Positions 1 through 4,941 of a stretch of DNA of 5,007 nucleotides are shown piece by piece (position 1 is the stretch's first letter; each line of letters starts with the position of its first letter). Below the pieces are notes generated by a model. That model did not search any database. It was not told where the DNA came from and saw only the letters and a program-made list of their open reading frames with translations. The position numbers were made by a program, and so were the translations under genes. Origin of the DNA: Haloquadratum sp. J07HQX50 (GTDB taxonomy: Archaea > Halobacteriota > Halobacteria > Halobacteriales > Haloferacaceae); contig KE356562.1 of NCBI GenBank assembly GCA_000416005.1, forward strand, positions 575,512 through 580,518, given 5' to 3'.

Positions 1-2
1 CA

Positions 3-95
3 GCTGAAAAAGAGGGACTTGAGTCTGTCGAGGATATCAATGTTGTTGATTACGCGAGACACCCGCTGGTTGAGACGACTGAACGTCTGCAATGA
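3..95 (+). CDS. C-terminal end of an unidentified protein, cut by the left edge
   Basis: The frame beginning at base 3 is open from the window edge to a TGA at 93-95 and encodes about 30 residues that begin AEKEGLESVEDI and end ETTERLQ. The other two + frames at this point look worse: one stops at once, and the other gives a basic peptide that runs under the neighbouring gene. The acidic, Glu/Asp/Val-rich composition fits a haloarchaeal protein end. Its stop lies 23 bases before the stop of the opposite-strand gene at 119-340, a sensible convergent arrangement. No domain can be named from this fragment. A peptidase of the SppA type crossed my mind from the general look of the tail, but there is no motif to support it. 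Confidence 0.55.
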   Translation, partial: AEKEGLESVEDINVVDYARHPLVETTERLQ

Positions 96-118
96 AGCAT
101 CTGACCATACTCATGAAG

Positions 119-340
119 CTATCCAAACTCCGAGCGCCATGACTCAGCAAGCGCAGCAGCATCACTGTACGAGCTCGCCGTGGTAGATCGATACTCTGCC
201 GGCTCAGGTGCCTGCTCCAGAACATCTAAACGAATGACCCAGCTCTCATCGGGCCGTTGTCGACATCGAATAGTGACCATGGCATCCTGTCGTTCCCATT
301 CAACCATCGTCTCGGTATCGCATGACCGTGTCCATGACAT
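119..340 (-). CDS. small conserved haloarchaeal protein (DUF7543-like), 73 aa
   Basis: The gene encodes a 73-residue acidic protein beginning MSWTRSCDTETMVEWERQ. It resembles a family of short haloarchaeal orphan proteins, which I recall as DUF7543, with an N-terminal Trp-rich start, an EWER-type motif (residues 14-17), two probable beta strands (about 20-29 and 34-42, with RPDESWVIRLD), a QAP turn (43-45) and a closing helix ending in ESWRSEF (66-72). I see no catalytic motif, signal peptide or membrane segment, so it is probably cytoplasmic. Function is unknown. The frame could be extended upstream to a GTG at 376, giving 12 more residues. I chose the ATG at 340 because a TATA-like box (365-370) lies inside that extension at the right distance for a leaderless transcript, and because family members, as I recall them, begin with MSW or similar. 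The gene converges with the fragment ending at 95. The family name is from memory; that the gene is real is fairly secure. Confidence 0.75.
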   Translation of the reverse strand: MSWTRSCDTETMVEWERQDAMVTIRCRQRPDESWVIRLDVLEQAPEPAEYRSTTASSYSDAAALAESWRSEFG

Positions 341-364
341 CGTGTAGTTGTATGCTTCTTTGTT

Positions 365-370
365 CTTATA
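365..370 (-). promoter_or_regulatory. TATA-like box for the 73-aa orphan gene
   Basis: Read on the minus strand this is TATAAG, centred about 27 bases upstream of the ATG at 340. Haloarchaeal TATA boxes usually sit 24-30 bases before the transcription start, and many haloarchaeal mRNAs are leaderless, so the transcript would begin at or very near that ATG. No convincing BRE purine stretch is seen just upstream. The box lies inside the alternative GTG-started reading frame, which argues against that longer start. Confidence 0.5.
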
Positions 371-625
371 CGACACCCATTATTTGAACATCAGCCTTAC
401 ACAGTCGTCTCACGCTCGGGACTTAGTAATGGCATTGAATTCCTTCTACATCAGACTAAAGAGATGAGATTCCCCAAACGAGTGTATACGGTTGCAAGTT
501 TTTGAAGCCACTCAATCTCTCGACTGAAGAACGCCGTTGTGTGACAGTTGTTGTGAATGTGATTTTCTTGATCCGAAACAGAACGTGCAGACTATGCTTC
601 TAAGTCTAATTAGCGTAGTTTCGGA

Positions 626-634
626 TATATATTT
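626..634 (+). promoter_or_regulatory. candidate TATA box upstream of the GC-rich island
   Basis: The sequence TATATATTT follows TTTCGGA, roughly where a BRE would be. If used rightward it would start a transcript near 655-660, entering the GC-rich island at 721-900. The only nearby ATG frame (676) gives just 16 codons, so an RNA product or a leader would be more likely than a protein. The element is almost symmetric, so direction is uncertain, and such runs occur by chance in AT-rich spacers. Confidence 0.25.
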
Positions 635-775
635 GATGTATTGCCAACAGTGCTAAATCGTTTGATACGTGTCTCATGATTATTACTTATCAAGTGCATT
701 CCAGCGCGTACATCCTAAAGGAATGACAGGGTGGTTCTGGTTCTCTGACTTTCTGAGCCGAGTGGACGGCCTGCC

Positions 776-896
776 GGAGTCAAGACCCCGTGCCACAACC
801 GAGAGACCTGTCACGCAGTCGTACGGGGAGGTCAGGATCGGAACATGTCGGGCAGAGCTCCCGCTTGGCTATCGAACGGTGACCTGACTTGACTCC
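776..896. other. possible structured RNA or element remnant (nested inverted repeats)
   Basis: A perfect 9-base inverted repeat, GGAGTCAAG (776-784) and CTTGACTCC (888-896), bounds 121 bases. Inside it CCCCGT (786-791) can pair with ACGGGG (823-828), TCAGG (832-836) with CCTGA (883-887), and CGGG (849-852) with CCCG (860-863) around a 7-base loop. Together these make a compact three-way junction with the outer stem stacked directly on the 832-836/883-887 stem. The block is clearly more GC-rich than its surroundings (59% for 721-900 against 33-42% just upstream), as stable RNAs often are in lower-GC genomes. A 9-base repeat at this distance is expected about twice by chance in 5 kb, so the pairing alone proves nothing. 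It could equally be a remnant of a mobile element. Strand and identity are unknown. Confidence 0.25.
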
Positions 897-1086
897 AATC
901 GTGTCCGTATTAACTGCTCAGTGGGCTTGTGCCTCAAACAAGGGTAATGATCACCAGTAGTAACAGCAACCTCTTCAACAGATGCATCAAGACATATTAG
1001 CATGTTCTATCACTGCTCGCAAAACGCTCCTTACGTTTCCGGTGCTGGGACGTGCGGGAAGTCGATACCAGCAATGAGACGAGAGC

Positions 1087-1371
1087 TTAGTGGGAGTGAC
1101 CCATTGCGTCCTGCAAGCTTTCACCAAAGCGCTCCTCAAAGAGAGATTCCATCTTATCATTGAGCGAATCAAGGTCTGCTGGTACCTCATCCTCAGAGTG
1201 ATGGACAACTGCGTGTGATTGTTGAGCAAACGACTGAACGATTAGGTCACCAACAACTGCAGTCGATGGTTCACCCTGCTTAGTGAATACATCTGCTAAG
1301 CCTGCTGGAAGTTCAACCTCTTCGGTCACCCCTTCAGGACCTTCAATCGTAAAGGATTCTGTCTCTTCCAT
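1087..1371 (-). CDS. conserved haloarchaeal protein of unknown function (DUF7545-like), 94 aa
   Basis: The gene encodes a 94-residue acidic protein beginning METESFTIEGPEG-like (the actual start is MEETESFTIEG). I recognise it as a haloarchaeal orphan family, recalled as DUF7545: an N-terminal strand (residues 4-11), a conserved ELPAGL segment (20-25), a hydrophobic stretch around VVGDLIVQSFAQ (39-50), a histidine cluster H53, H57, H58, a conserved LFEERFG motif (77-83) and a short GHSH tail. No signal peptide or membrane helix is seen, and function is unknown. The frame extends upstream to a TTG at 1425, but the added residues (Cys- and Tyr-rich) look non-coding, and the ATG at 1371 gives the N-terminus I remember for the family. 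A TATATT run (1374-1381) is too close to this ATG to drive it; a weaker TTAACTAT (1390-1397) is better placed. It lies 453 bases downstream of trxB in the same direction and probably has its own promoter. Confidence 0.82.
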   Translation of the reverse strand: MEETESFTIEGPEGVTEEVELPAGLADVFTKQGEPSTAVVGDLIVQSFAQQSHAVVHHSEDEVPADLDSLNDKMESLFEERFGESLQDAMGHSH

Positions 1372-1824
1372 ACAATATAAACAATACCCATAGTTAAGTG
1401 CCTGTGGGAAATTAACTGTGCTCAAAATCAGCCACCAGTGTCAATACAATTCAATCGATTAACATATGTCCTTTCTCTTGTTTGCATGACGGTCCCAGCA
1501 TCTATCCATGAACGACAGCAATCAGGAATAGATACCAGAGGGTCACTATTTTGAAAGCCGTTAGCGAGTATGTATTCCGTAAGGCCAATCTCAGAATTCG
1601 CATATCGATCTGACAGTTCTGGTGGAGTTGAGATGTGTGATATTTGTATAGCGAATAACGGTGTATCTTGATAGTGGATTCTGAGACCAATCAAAAGTGG
1701 AACACAACGCCGTCACTGGTGATTGGTATTGAACCACACAGAGAAGCCCTCACCTCTCAGCGTGGAAGGGATATCAAACGACACCCCAGCCAGCTTGTGA
1801 AGCGAGAATCGGGTAACTCTCAGG
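1372..1824. other. gene-poor stretch between trxB and the 94-aa gene
   Basis: This 453-base spacer follows the trxB stop and precedes the next minus-strand gene. It carries a minus-strand open frame (TTG at 1694 to a stop at 1428, 88 codons) whose product matches nothing I know. It starts only at TTG and overlaps another minus-strand frame of 62 codons, so I do not call it a gene, though a degraded or very small gene cannot be excluded. The notable object is the hairpin at 1686-1727. Otherwise only weak TATA-like runs near the downstream ATG are visible. No tRNA or other known RNA was found. Confidence 0.55.
1686..1727. repeat. 12-bp imperfect hairpin about 100 bases past the trxB stop
   Basis: ACCAATCA (1686-1693) pairs perfectly with TGATTGGT (1720-1727). 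After a symmetric 2x2 internal loop, AGTG (1696-1699) pairs with CACT (1714-1717), leaving a 14-base loop. Twelve base pairs with matching spacing on both sides are unlikely by chance at this distance. On the minus strand the hairpin lies in the 3' region of trxB and contains a TTTT run in its descending arm (1693-1696). It could be a 3'-end or processing signal for trxB mRNA, a small RNA, or a minor repeat element. Archaeal termination depends mostly on U-runs rather than stems, so a classical terminator is not assumed. Confidence 0.5.
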
Positions 1825-2880
1825 TTAATCGTCGCTTCCAGCAGGAGCAATCCCTTTACCAGCACTCATGATAGATGACCCTTCAATTGATTCGAGGTAT
1901 TCGTCAGCATCAAGTGCTGCTTTCACACCCATTCCGCCTGCAGTGGCCGCTTGTTGATAGTGGTGGTCAACGACGTCACCAGCGCCAAAGATACCCTCAA
2001 CATTCGTTTCAGTTTGTCCACCACCTTCTCCGCCGTTCGTAGTGAGATACCCTCGTGAATCGATCTCGACGCCGGTTTCTTCAAGATAACTGGTATTCGG
2101 TGTATGACCGATTGCGTAAAAAACAGCTCCAGCGTCAAACTCAAATTCCTCAGTATTATGATTACTGAGTTTCTCTGTGGGATGGCCATCTGGGTGGTGT
2201 ACCATCGTGACGTGGTCAAGGCCATCTTCTCTTGTCCCGTGAAGTTCGGTTACCTCAGTGTTGCGCATGATCTCAATCTCTCCCTGGTCAACTTTCTCTT
2301 CGACTCGTTGGATCCAAGTGTCCTCTGCTCGGAATCCCTCGCGACGGTGGACGATATATACCTTTGAAGCGAATTTTGTCAGGAAATTTGCTTCTTCCAT
2401 CGCTGCGTCGCCACCACCGACGACGACGATTTCCTCGTCGCGGAAGAACGCTCCATCGCATGTTGCACATGTTGAAAGGCCATATCCCATCATCTCGTCT
2501 TCACCAGGGATACCGAGTGTTCGCGCTGAGGCCCCTGAAGCCGCGATGATCGCATCTGCGGTCAGCTGATCACCATTCGATAGAGAAATCTTGAATGGTC
2601 GTGTATCGTCATCCACAGACTCAACGACGCCGTGACGGACGTCGGCCCCGAACTTTTCTGCCTGTGATTTCATGTTTGCTATCAGCTCAGGACCAGAGAT
2701 CCCTTCTGGGAATCCCGGGTAGTTCTCTACATCAGTTGTCAGCGTGAGTTGCCCACCGGGCTCATCTCCTTCCAAGACAAGTGGCTCGTTGTTGCCCCGT
2801 GCCGCATAGATAGCCGCGGAGAGTCCCGATATCCCCGATCCAGCAATCAAGAGCTTATGATGTTCAGTTATCTCACTCAT
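1825..2880 (-). CDS. trxB: thioredoxin reductase (NADPH, FAD-dependent), TrxB family
   Basis: This 351-residue flavoprotein should transfer electrons from NADPH through FAD to a redox-active disulfide and on to thioredoxin, in the cytoplasm. Visible in order: the FAD-binding GSGISG (14-19) near the N-terminus; a GGQL segment (42-45) followed by the ENYPGFP motif (52-58); the active-site CATC (C138, C141) in the STCATCDG context; the second nucleotide-binding GGGDAA (155-160); HRREGFR (178-184), the HRRxxxR pattern that marks NADPH preference in TrxB; and the closing FAD motif GIFGAGDV (296-303) with QAATAGG (310-316). The family is usually about 310-320 residues. Extra length comes from acidic inserts (about 214-248), a Gly-rich loop (283-289) and a tail of about 19 residues after the usual ALDADEYL end. 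The ATG at 2880 fits the family start and lies about 29 bases behind a TATA-like box. It is divergent from the DUF357 gene. No thioredoxin gene is in the window. Confidence 0.95.
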   Translation of the reverse strand: MSEITEHHKLLIAGSGISGLSAAIYAARGNNEPLVLEGDEPGGQLTLTTDVENYPGFPEGISGPELIANMKSQAEKFGADVRHGVVESVDDDTRPFKISLSNGDQLTADAIIAASGASARTLGIPGEDEMMGYGLSTCATCDGAFFRDEEIVVVGGGDAAMEEANFLTKFASKVYIVHRREGFRAEDTWIQRVEEKVDQGEIEIMRNTEVTELHGTREDGLDHVTMVHHPDGHPTEKLSNHNTEEFEFDAGAVFYAIGHTPNTSYLEETGVEIDSRGYLTTNGGEGGGQTETNVEGIFGAGDVVDHHYQQAATAGGMGVKAALDADEYLESIEGSSIMSAGKGIAPAGSDD

Positions 2881-2903
2881 GCATTTTGATAGGAGTGACA
2901 GAC

Positions 2904-2920
2904 TCTTTTATTAACCGGTT
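2904..2920. promoter_or_regulatory. shared two-way TATA element between trxB and the DUF357 gene
   Basis: Only 52 bases separate the two divergent ATGs. The single AT-rich run in this gap reads TTTTATTAA rightward (2906-2914) and TTAATAAAAG leftward (2904-2913). It is centred about 29 bases before the trxB ATG (2880) and about 23-24 bases before the DUF357 ATG (2933), so both mRNAs would be leaderless or nearly so. Immediately beside it is a perfect palindrome AACCGGTT (2913-2920), which occupies the BRE position for trxB and could be an operator; 8-base palindromes are common by chance. Since two pre-initiation complexes cannot occupy the same box together, the genes may compete. Confidence 0.5.
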
Positions 2921-2932
2921 CAATCTGTGGGC

Positions 2933-3217
2933 ATGTCTGCGGAGCTAGATCAAAAGACCGAGCAGTATGAGTCGATGCTCAAATCAGCACTGAGCGAAGC
3001 AACAGTCGCTGTCCCACCAGAAACGGCCCTCCACGCAGGCGCGACAGAGGTGCTAAACATGGCAGAGGCCTATCTCCAAGACGGACAACATTTCTATCGG
3101 AATGATGACTTAGTTAACGCACTCGCCGCGTTTTCATATGGGTACGGATGGTTAGATGCAGGTGTTCGTCTGGGTCTGTTTAATATCCCTGCAGATACCG
3201 AGTTATTTACCACATGA
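2933..3217 (+). CDS. DUF357 family protein, 94 aa
   Basis: This 94-residue, largely helical acidic protein matches the archaeal DUF357 family as known from haloarchaea. There is an N-terminal helix (MSAELDQKTEQYESML, 1-16) leading to an AVPP turn (26-29), a second helix with MAEAYLQDG (43-51), the HF dipeptide (53-54), and the most conserved part DLVNALAAFSYGYGWLDAG (59-77), followed by VRLGLF (78-83). The helix-turn-helix repeat spacing recalls small TPR-like or helical-bundle proteins. The biochemical role is unknown. A GTG two codons upstream (2927) is possible, but the ATG is better placed behind the shared TATA element. The gene is divergent from trxB and its TGA ends 3 bases from the stop of cysS on the other strand, so the two transcripts must overlap at their 3' ends. 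Confidence 0.88.
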   Translation: MSAELDQKTEQYESMLKSALSEATVAVPPETALHAGATEVLNMAEAYLQDGQHFYRNDDLVNALAAFSYGYGWLDAGVRLGLFNIPADTELFTT

Positions 3218-3220
3218 CCC

Positions 3221-4729
3221 TCACTCCCGCTTTCTGTGGTTGGTGATTCGATATGTCGGACCTGTATCGCTGTCCTCAATTTCAACACCAAGATCGGCTA
3301 ATCTCTCGCGAAGTGCATCAGAGCGCTCGTAGTTGCCTGCAGCTCGCTCTTCTTCACGAATATCAACGACGAGATCGATAAGGTCCTCAGATAATGTGCC
3401 TGTGGCGTCGATAGCAGTCTTTTCTCCGAGAGAGAGCCCGAAAACGTCGCCTCCAAACTCGTCAAAGAGCGCTATCGCACGAGACAGTGACTGATAATCG
3501 TACTTATCGTAATCTTCAATATGCGTATTAACTGCTGAGGCGAGCTCAAGTAGACTTGCCATTGCTATTCGGACATTGAAATCATCATTCATAGCCCGAG
3601 TGAACGTCTCAGCGGCGTCTTTGAGTCCTGTTTGAAGCTGATTATCTGTTGTCTTGGTCCGGGCTGCTGTTGAGTCACAGGCTTCAACCGCCCGATCATA
3701 TGCCCGCGAAATCGTTTCCCATCGTTCAGCCGCTTCCGTGAGTGCGGCCTCATCCAGTGTTTGTTCGCTACCGTATGCACTCGAGAGATAGAACGTTCGA
3801 ATAACGTTCACTCCATACCGACGGAGCGCTTCCTCAACCGTAAGAATATTTCCAATACTCGAGGACATCTTATCACCCTTCATTTGAAGAAGTCCGACAT
3901 GCATCCAGTGACGAGCGAATGGTTGTCCAGTTGCTGCCTCACTCTGTGCAATTTCATTTTCGTGGTGTGGAAACACCAGGTCTCGACCACCGAGGTGAAT
4001 ATCGATCGTTTGGTTGAGATGTGTCATTGCCATTGCAGAGCACTCGATATGCCATCCAGGGCGGCCCTCGCCCCACGGACTGTCCCAAGTCTGTCCGGTT
4101 GGTGAGGTGAGGGGCTCGCGCGAATCATCACGGTGGGAGGCAACGTCTGAAGGGTTGACAGCGCCACTCTTCCAGAGTGCGAAGTCTGCTGGATTACGCT
4201 TCTCATCGACAATCGCCGAATCAGTCTCTGTCGTCGCCGATGCAACATCATGATTCGAGAGCTTTCCGTATTCGTCAAATGCTAAGACATCGAAGTATAC
4301 TGACCCATCTGATTCATATGCATATCCGTTATCGACGAGTGTCTCGACTAAATCGATGATTTCTGGAATGTGCCCAGAGACACGTGGATACACCGATGCG
4401 CGGCGGAGATTTAGCCCTCGCATATCTTGGATGACTGAGGAGGTGTATGTTTCGGCGACTGATGCCTCATCGCTTGCTTCCTTATCGGGGTCTATCTGTG
4501 CCACGATCTTTTCATTTACATCAGTAAAGTTCTCAACGTGGGTGACGTGGTACCCTAAATATTCGAGCCATCGGTGGATCACATCGGCTTGCACCCAGAG
4601 GCGTGCGTGACCAAGGTGTGCATCATCCGAGACGGTCAGCCCACACACGTACAGGAGAACCTCATCATCGTGATATGGATTGAACGTCTCCTGTTCGTCA
4701 GTAAGGGTATTCGTCACGGACAAAGTCAT
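3221..4729 (-). CDS. cysS: cysteinyl-tRNA synthetase
   Basis: This 502-residue class I aminoacyl-tRNA synthetase charges tRNA-Cys with cysteine in the cytoplasm. The catalytic Rossmann domain shows CGLTVSDDAHLGHAR: zinc ligand C29 and the HIGH-type motif HLGH (38-41). NFTDVNEKI (67-75) follows, then WDSPWG (215-220) and GWHIECSAMA (225-234) with zinc ligand C230, then FPHHENEIAQS (253-263) with H255 and E259 completing the zinc site by alignment to the E. coli ligands, then the KMSKS-type signature KMSSS (287-291). The C-terminal part is the helical DALR-like domain, with the conserved AMNDDFNV (379-386) and REEERAAGNYERSDALRERL (458-477). Length is somewhat above the bacterial norm of about 460, mainly from an acidic insert before WDSPWG (about 188-214), which I believe is common in haloarchaea. 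The ATG at 4729 is at the family's usual N-terminus. It converges tightly with the DUF357 gene and is divergent from cbiX. Function is very secure. Confidence 0.97.
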   Translation of the reverse strand: MTLSVTNTLTDEQETFNPYHDDEVLLYVCGLTVSDDAHLGHARLWVQADVIHRWLEYLGYHVTHVENFTDVNEKIVAQIDPDKEASDEASVAETYTSSVIQDMRGLNLRRASVYPRVSGHIPEIIDLVETLVDNGYAYESDGSVYFDVLAFDEYGKLSNHDVASATTETDSAIVDEKRNPADFALWKSGAVNPSDVASHRDDSREPLTSPTGQTWDSPWGEGRPGWHIECSAMAMTHLNQTIDIHLGGRDLVFPHHENEIAQSEAATGQPFARHWMHVGLLQMKGDKMSSSIGNILTVEEALRRYGVNVIRTFYLSSAYGSEQTLDEAALTEAAERWETISRAYDRAVEACDSTAARTKTTDNQLQTGLKDAAETFTRAMNDDFNVRIAMASLLELASAVNTHIEDYDKYDYQSLSRAIALFDEFGGDVFGLSLGEKTAIDATGTLSEDLIDLVVDIREEERAAGNYERSDALRERLADLGVEIEDSDTGPTYRITNHRKRE

Positions 4730-4750
4730 CGCCGTGTAGTATTCACGAGA

Positions 4751-4765
4751 ACGGCTTCAACCCGT
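4751..4765. promoter_or_regulatory. imperfect palindrome just upstream of cysS
   Basis: ACGGCTTCAACCCGT is a 15-base near-palindrome with six of seven arm positions complementary. It is centred about 29 bases upstream of the cysS ATG, where no convincing TATA box exists. If cysS starts transcription from the TTAA-type element near 4779-4783 (minus strand), the palindrome would overlap the start site and the short leader and could be an operator or a small leader hairpin. Chance palindromes of this quality are not rare, so this is a lead only. Confidence 0.25.
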
Positions 4766-4785
4766 CGGAACAATCCTCATTAAGG

Positions 4786-4798
4786 GTGAGTATCTCAC
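4786..4798. promoter_or_regulatory. GTGAG-TAT-CTCAC palindrome in the cysS/cbiX divergent region
   Basis: Two perfect 5-base arms are separated by TAT. The site lies 57 bases upstream of the cysS ATG, immediately upstream of the only TATA-like element for cysS (CCTTAATG read on the minus strand, about 4778-4785), so it would occupy the BRE side of that promoter. Five-base arms occur several times by chance in 5 kb; position is the only reason for listing it. Confidence 0.22.
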
Positions 4799-4903
4799 GT
4801 ATTCAGTGCTGTGGGATGTACTCAGTTTCGTTGGAAGTGAGCAATAAGAGCCCACTGATTACTTTCACAACTCAGCTGCATTGCATTACGTTACATTGGA
4901 TCC

Positions 4904-4915
4904 CGAATTGATAAG
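4904..4915 (+). promoter_or_regulatory. BRE/TATA promoter of cbiX
   Basis: CGAA (4904-4907) is followed directly by TTGATAAG (4908-4915), a good match to the haloarchaeal pattern of a CGAA-type BRE next to a TTTATA-like box. The box is centred about 30 bases before the ATG at 4942, which predicts a leaderless or nearly leaderless mRNA and supports that start. Confidence 0.5.
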
Positions 4916-4941
4916 ACCCCACGTAGCAAGTTTCAGGCTGT

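Larger units (their letters stand above)
377..1086. other. gene-poor stretch of about 700 bases
   Basis: No convincing protein gene is present. The longest open frame (GTG at 669, stop near 887, 72 codons) has a Trp/Phe/Arg/Thr-rich product unlike the acidic haloarchaeal style and matches no family I know. The left part (about 380-720) is AT-rich: the lines 601-660 and 661-720 hold 20 and 23 G+C of 60. A TATA-like run lies at 626-634, and just before it is a perfect 8-base palindrome CTAATTAG (606-613). From 721 to 900 composition changes to 107 G+C of 180 (59%), with several self-complementary segments. I searched both strands by eye for tRNA T-arms, RNase P RNA and SRP RNA signatures, 5S rRNA and box C/D pairs, and found none that held. 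The remainder (900-1086) shows nothing I can name. Confidence 0.6.

Noticed and set aside
589..613. AGACT/AGTCT repeat and CTAATTAG palindrome as an operator before the TATA run
   Set aside because: Both are short and common by chance, and no gene follows that would need an operator.
669..887. 72-codon + strand frame starting at GTG
   Set aside because: Its product is rich in Trp, Phe, Arg and Thr, unlike acidic haloarchaeal proteins, matches no family I know, and lies in a GC-rich island where open frames arise easily.
690..900. Possible SRP RNA, RNase P RNA or intron-bearing tRNA in the GC-rich island
   Set aside because: GGTCAGGATCGGAA recalls the SRP helix 8 loop, but the following GGGAGCAGC part is missing. 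No RNase P core segment and no TTCRANNC T-arm with pairing stem were found on either strand.
1428..1694. 88-codon minus-strand frame starting at TTG
   Set aside because: It has only a TTG start, no recognisable domain, and covers the arm of the hairpin at 1686-1727. A decayed gene cannot be ruled out, but nothing supports a functional one.
1799..1838. GAAGCGA/TCGCTTC inverted repeat spanning the trxB stop codon as a terminator
   Set aside because: Seven base pairs around a 26-base loop are expected many times by chance in 5 kb, and no U-run follows on the minus strand.
1668..1871. 67-codon + strand frame running into the trxB 3' end
   Set aside because: It overlaps a certain gene on the other strand and its product is basic and Gln-rich without family resemblance.
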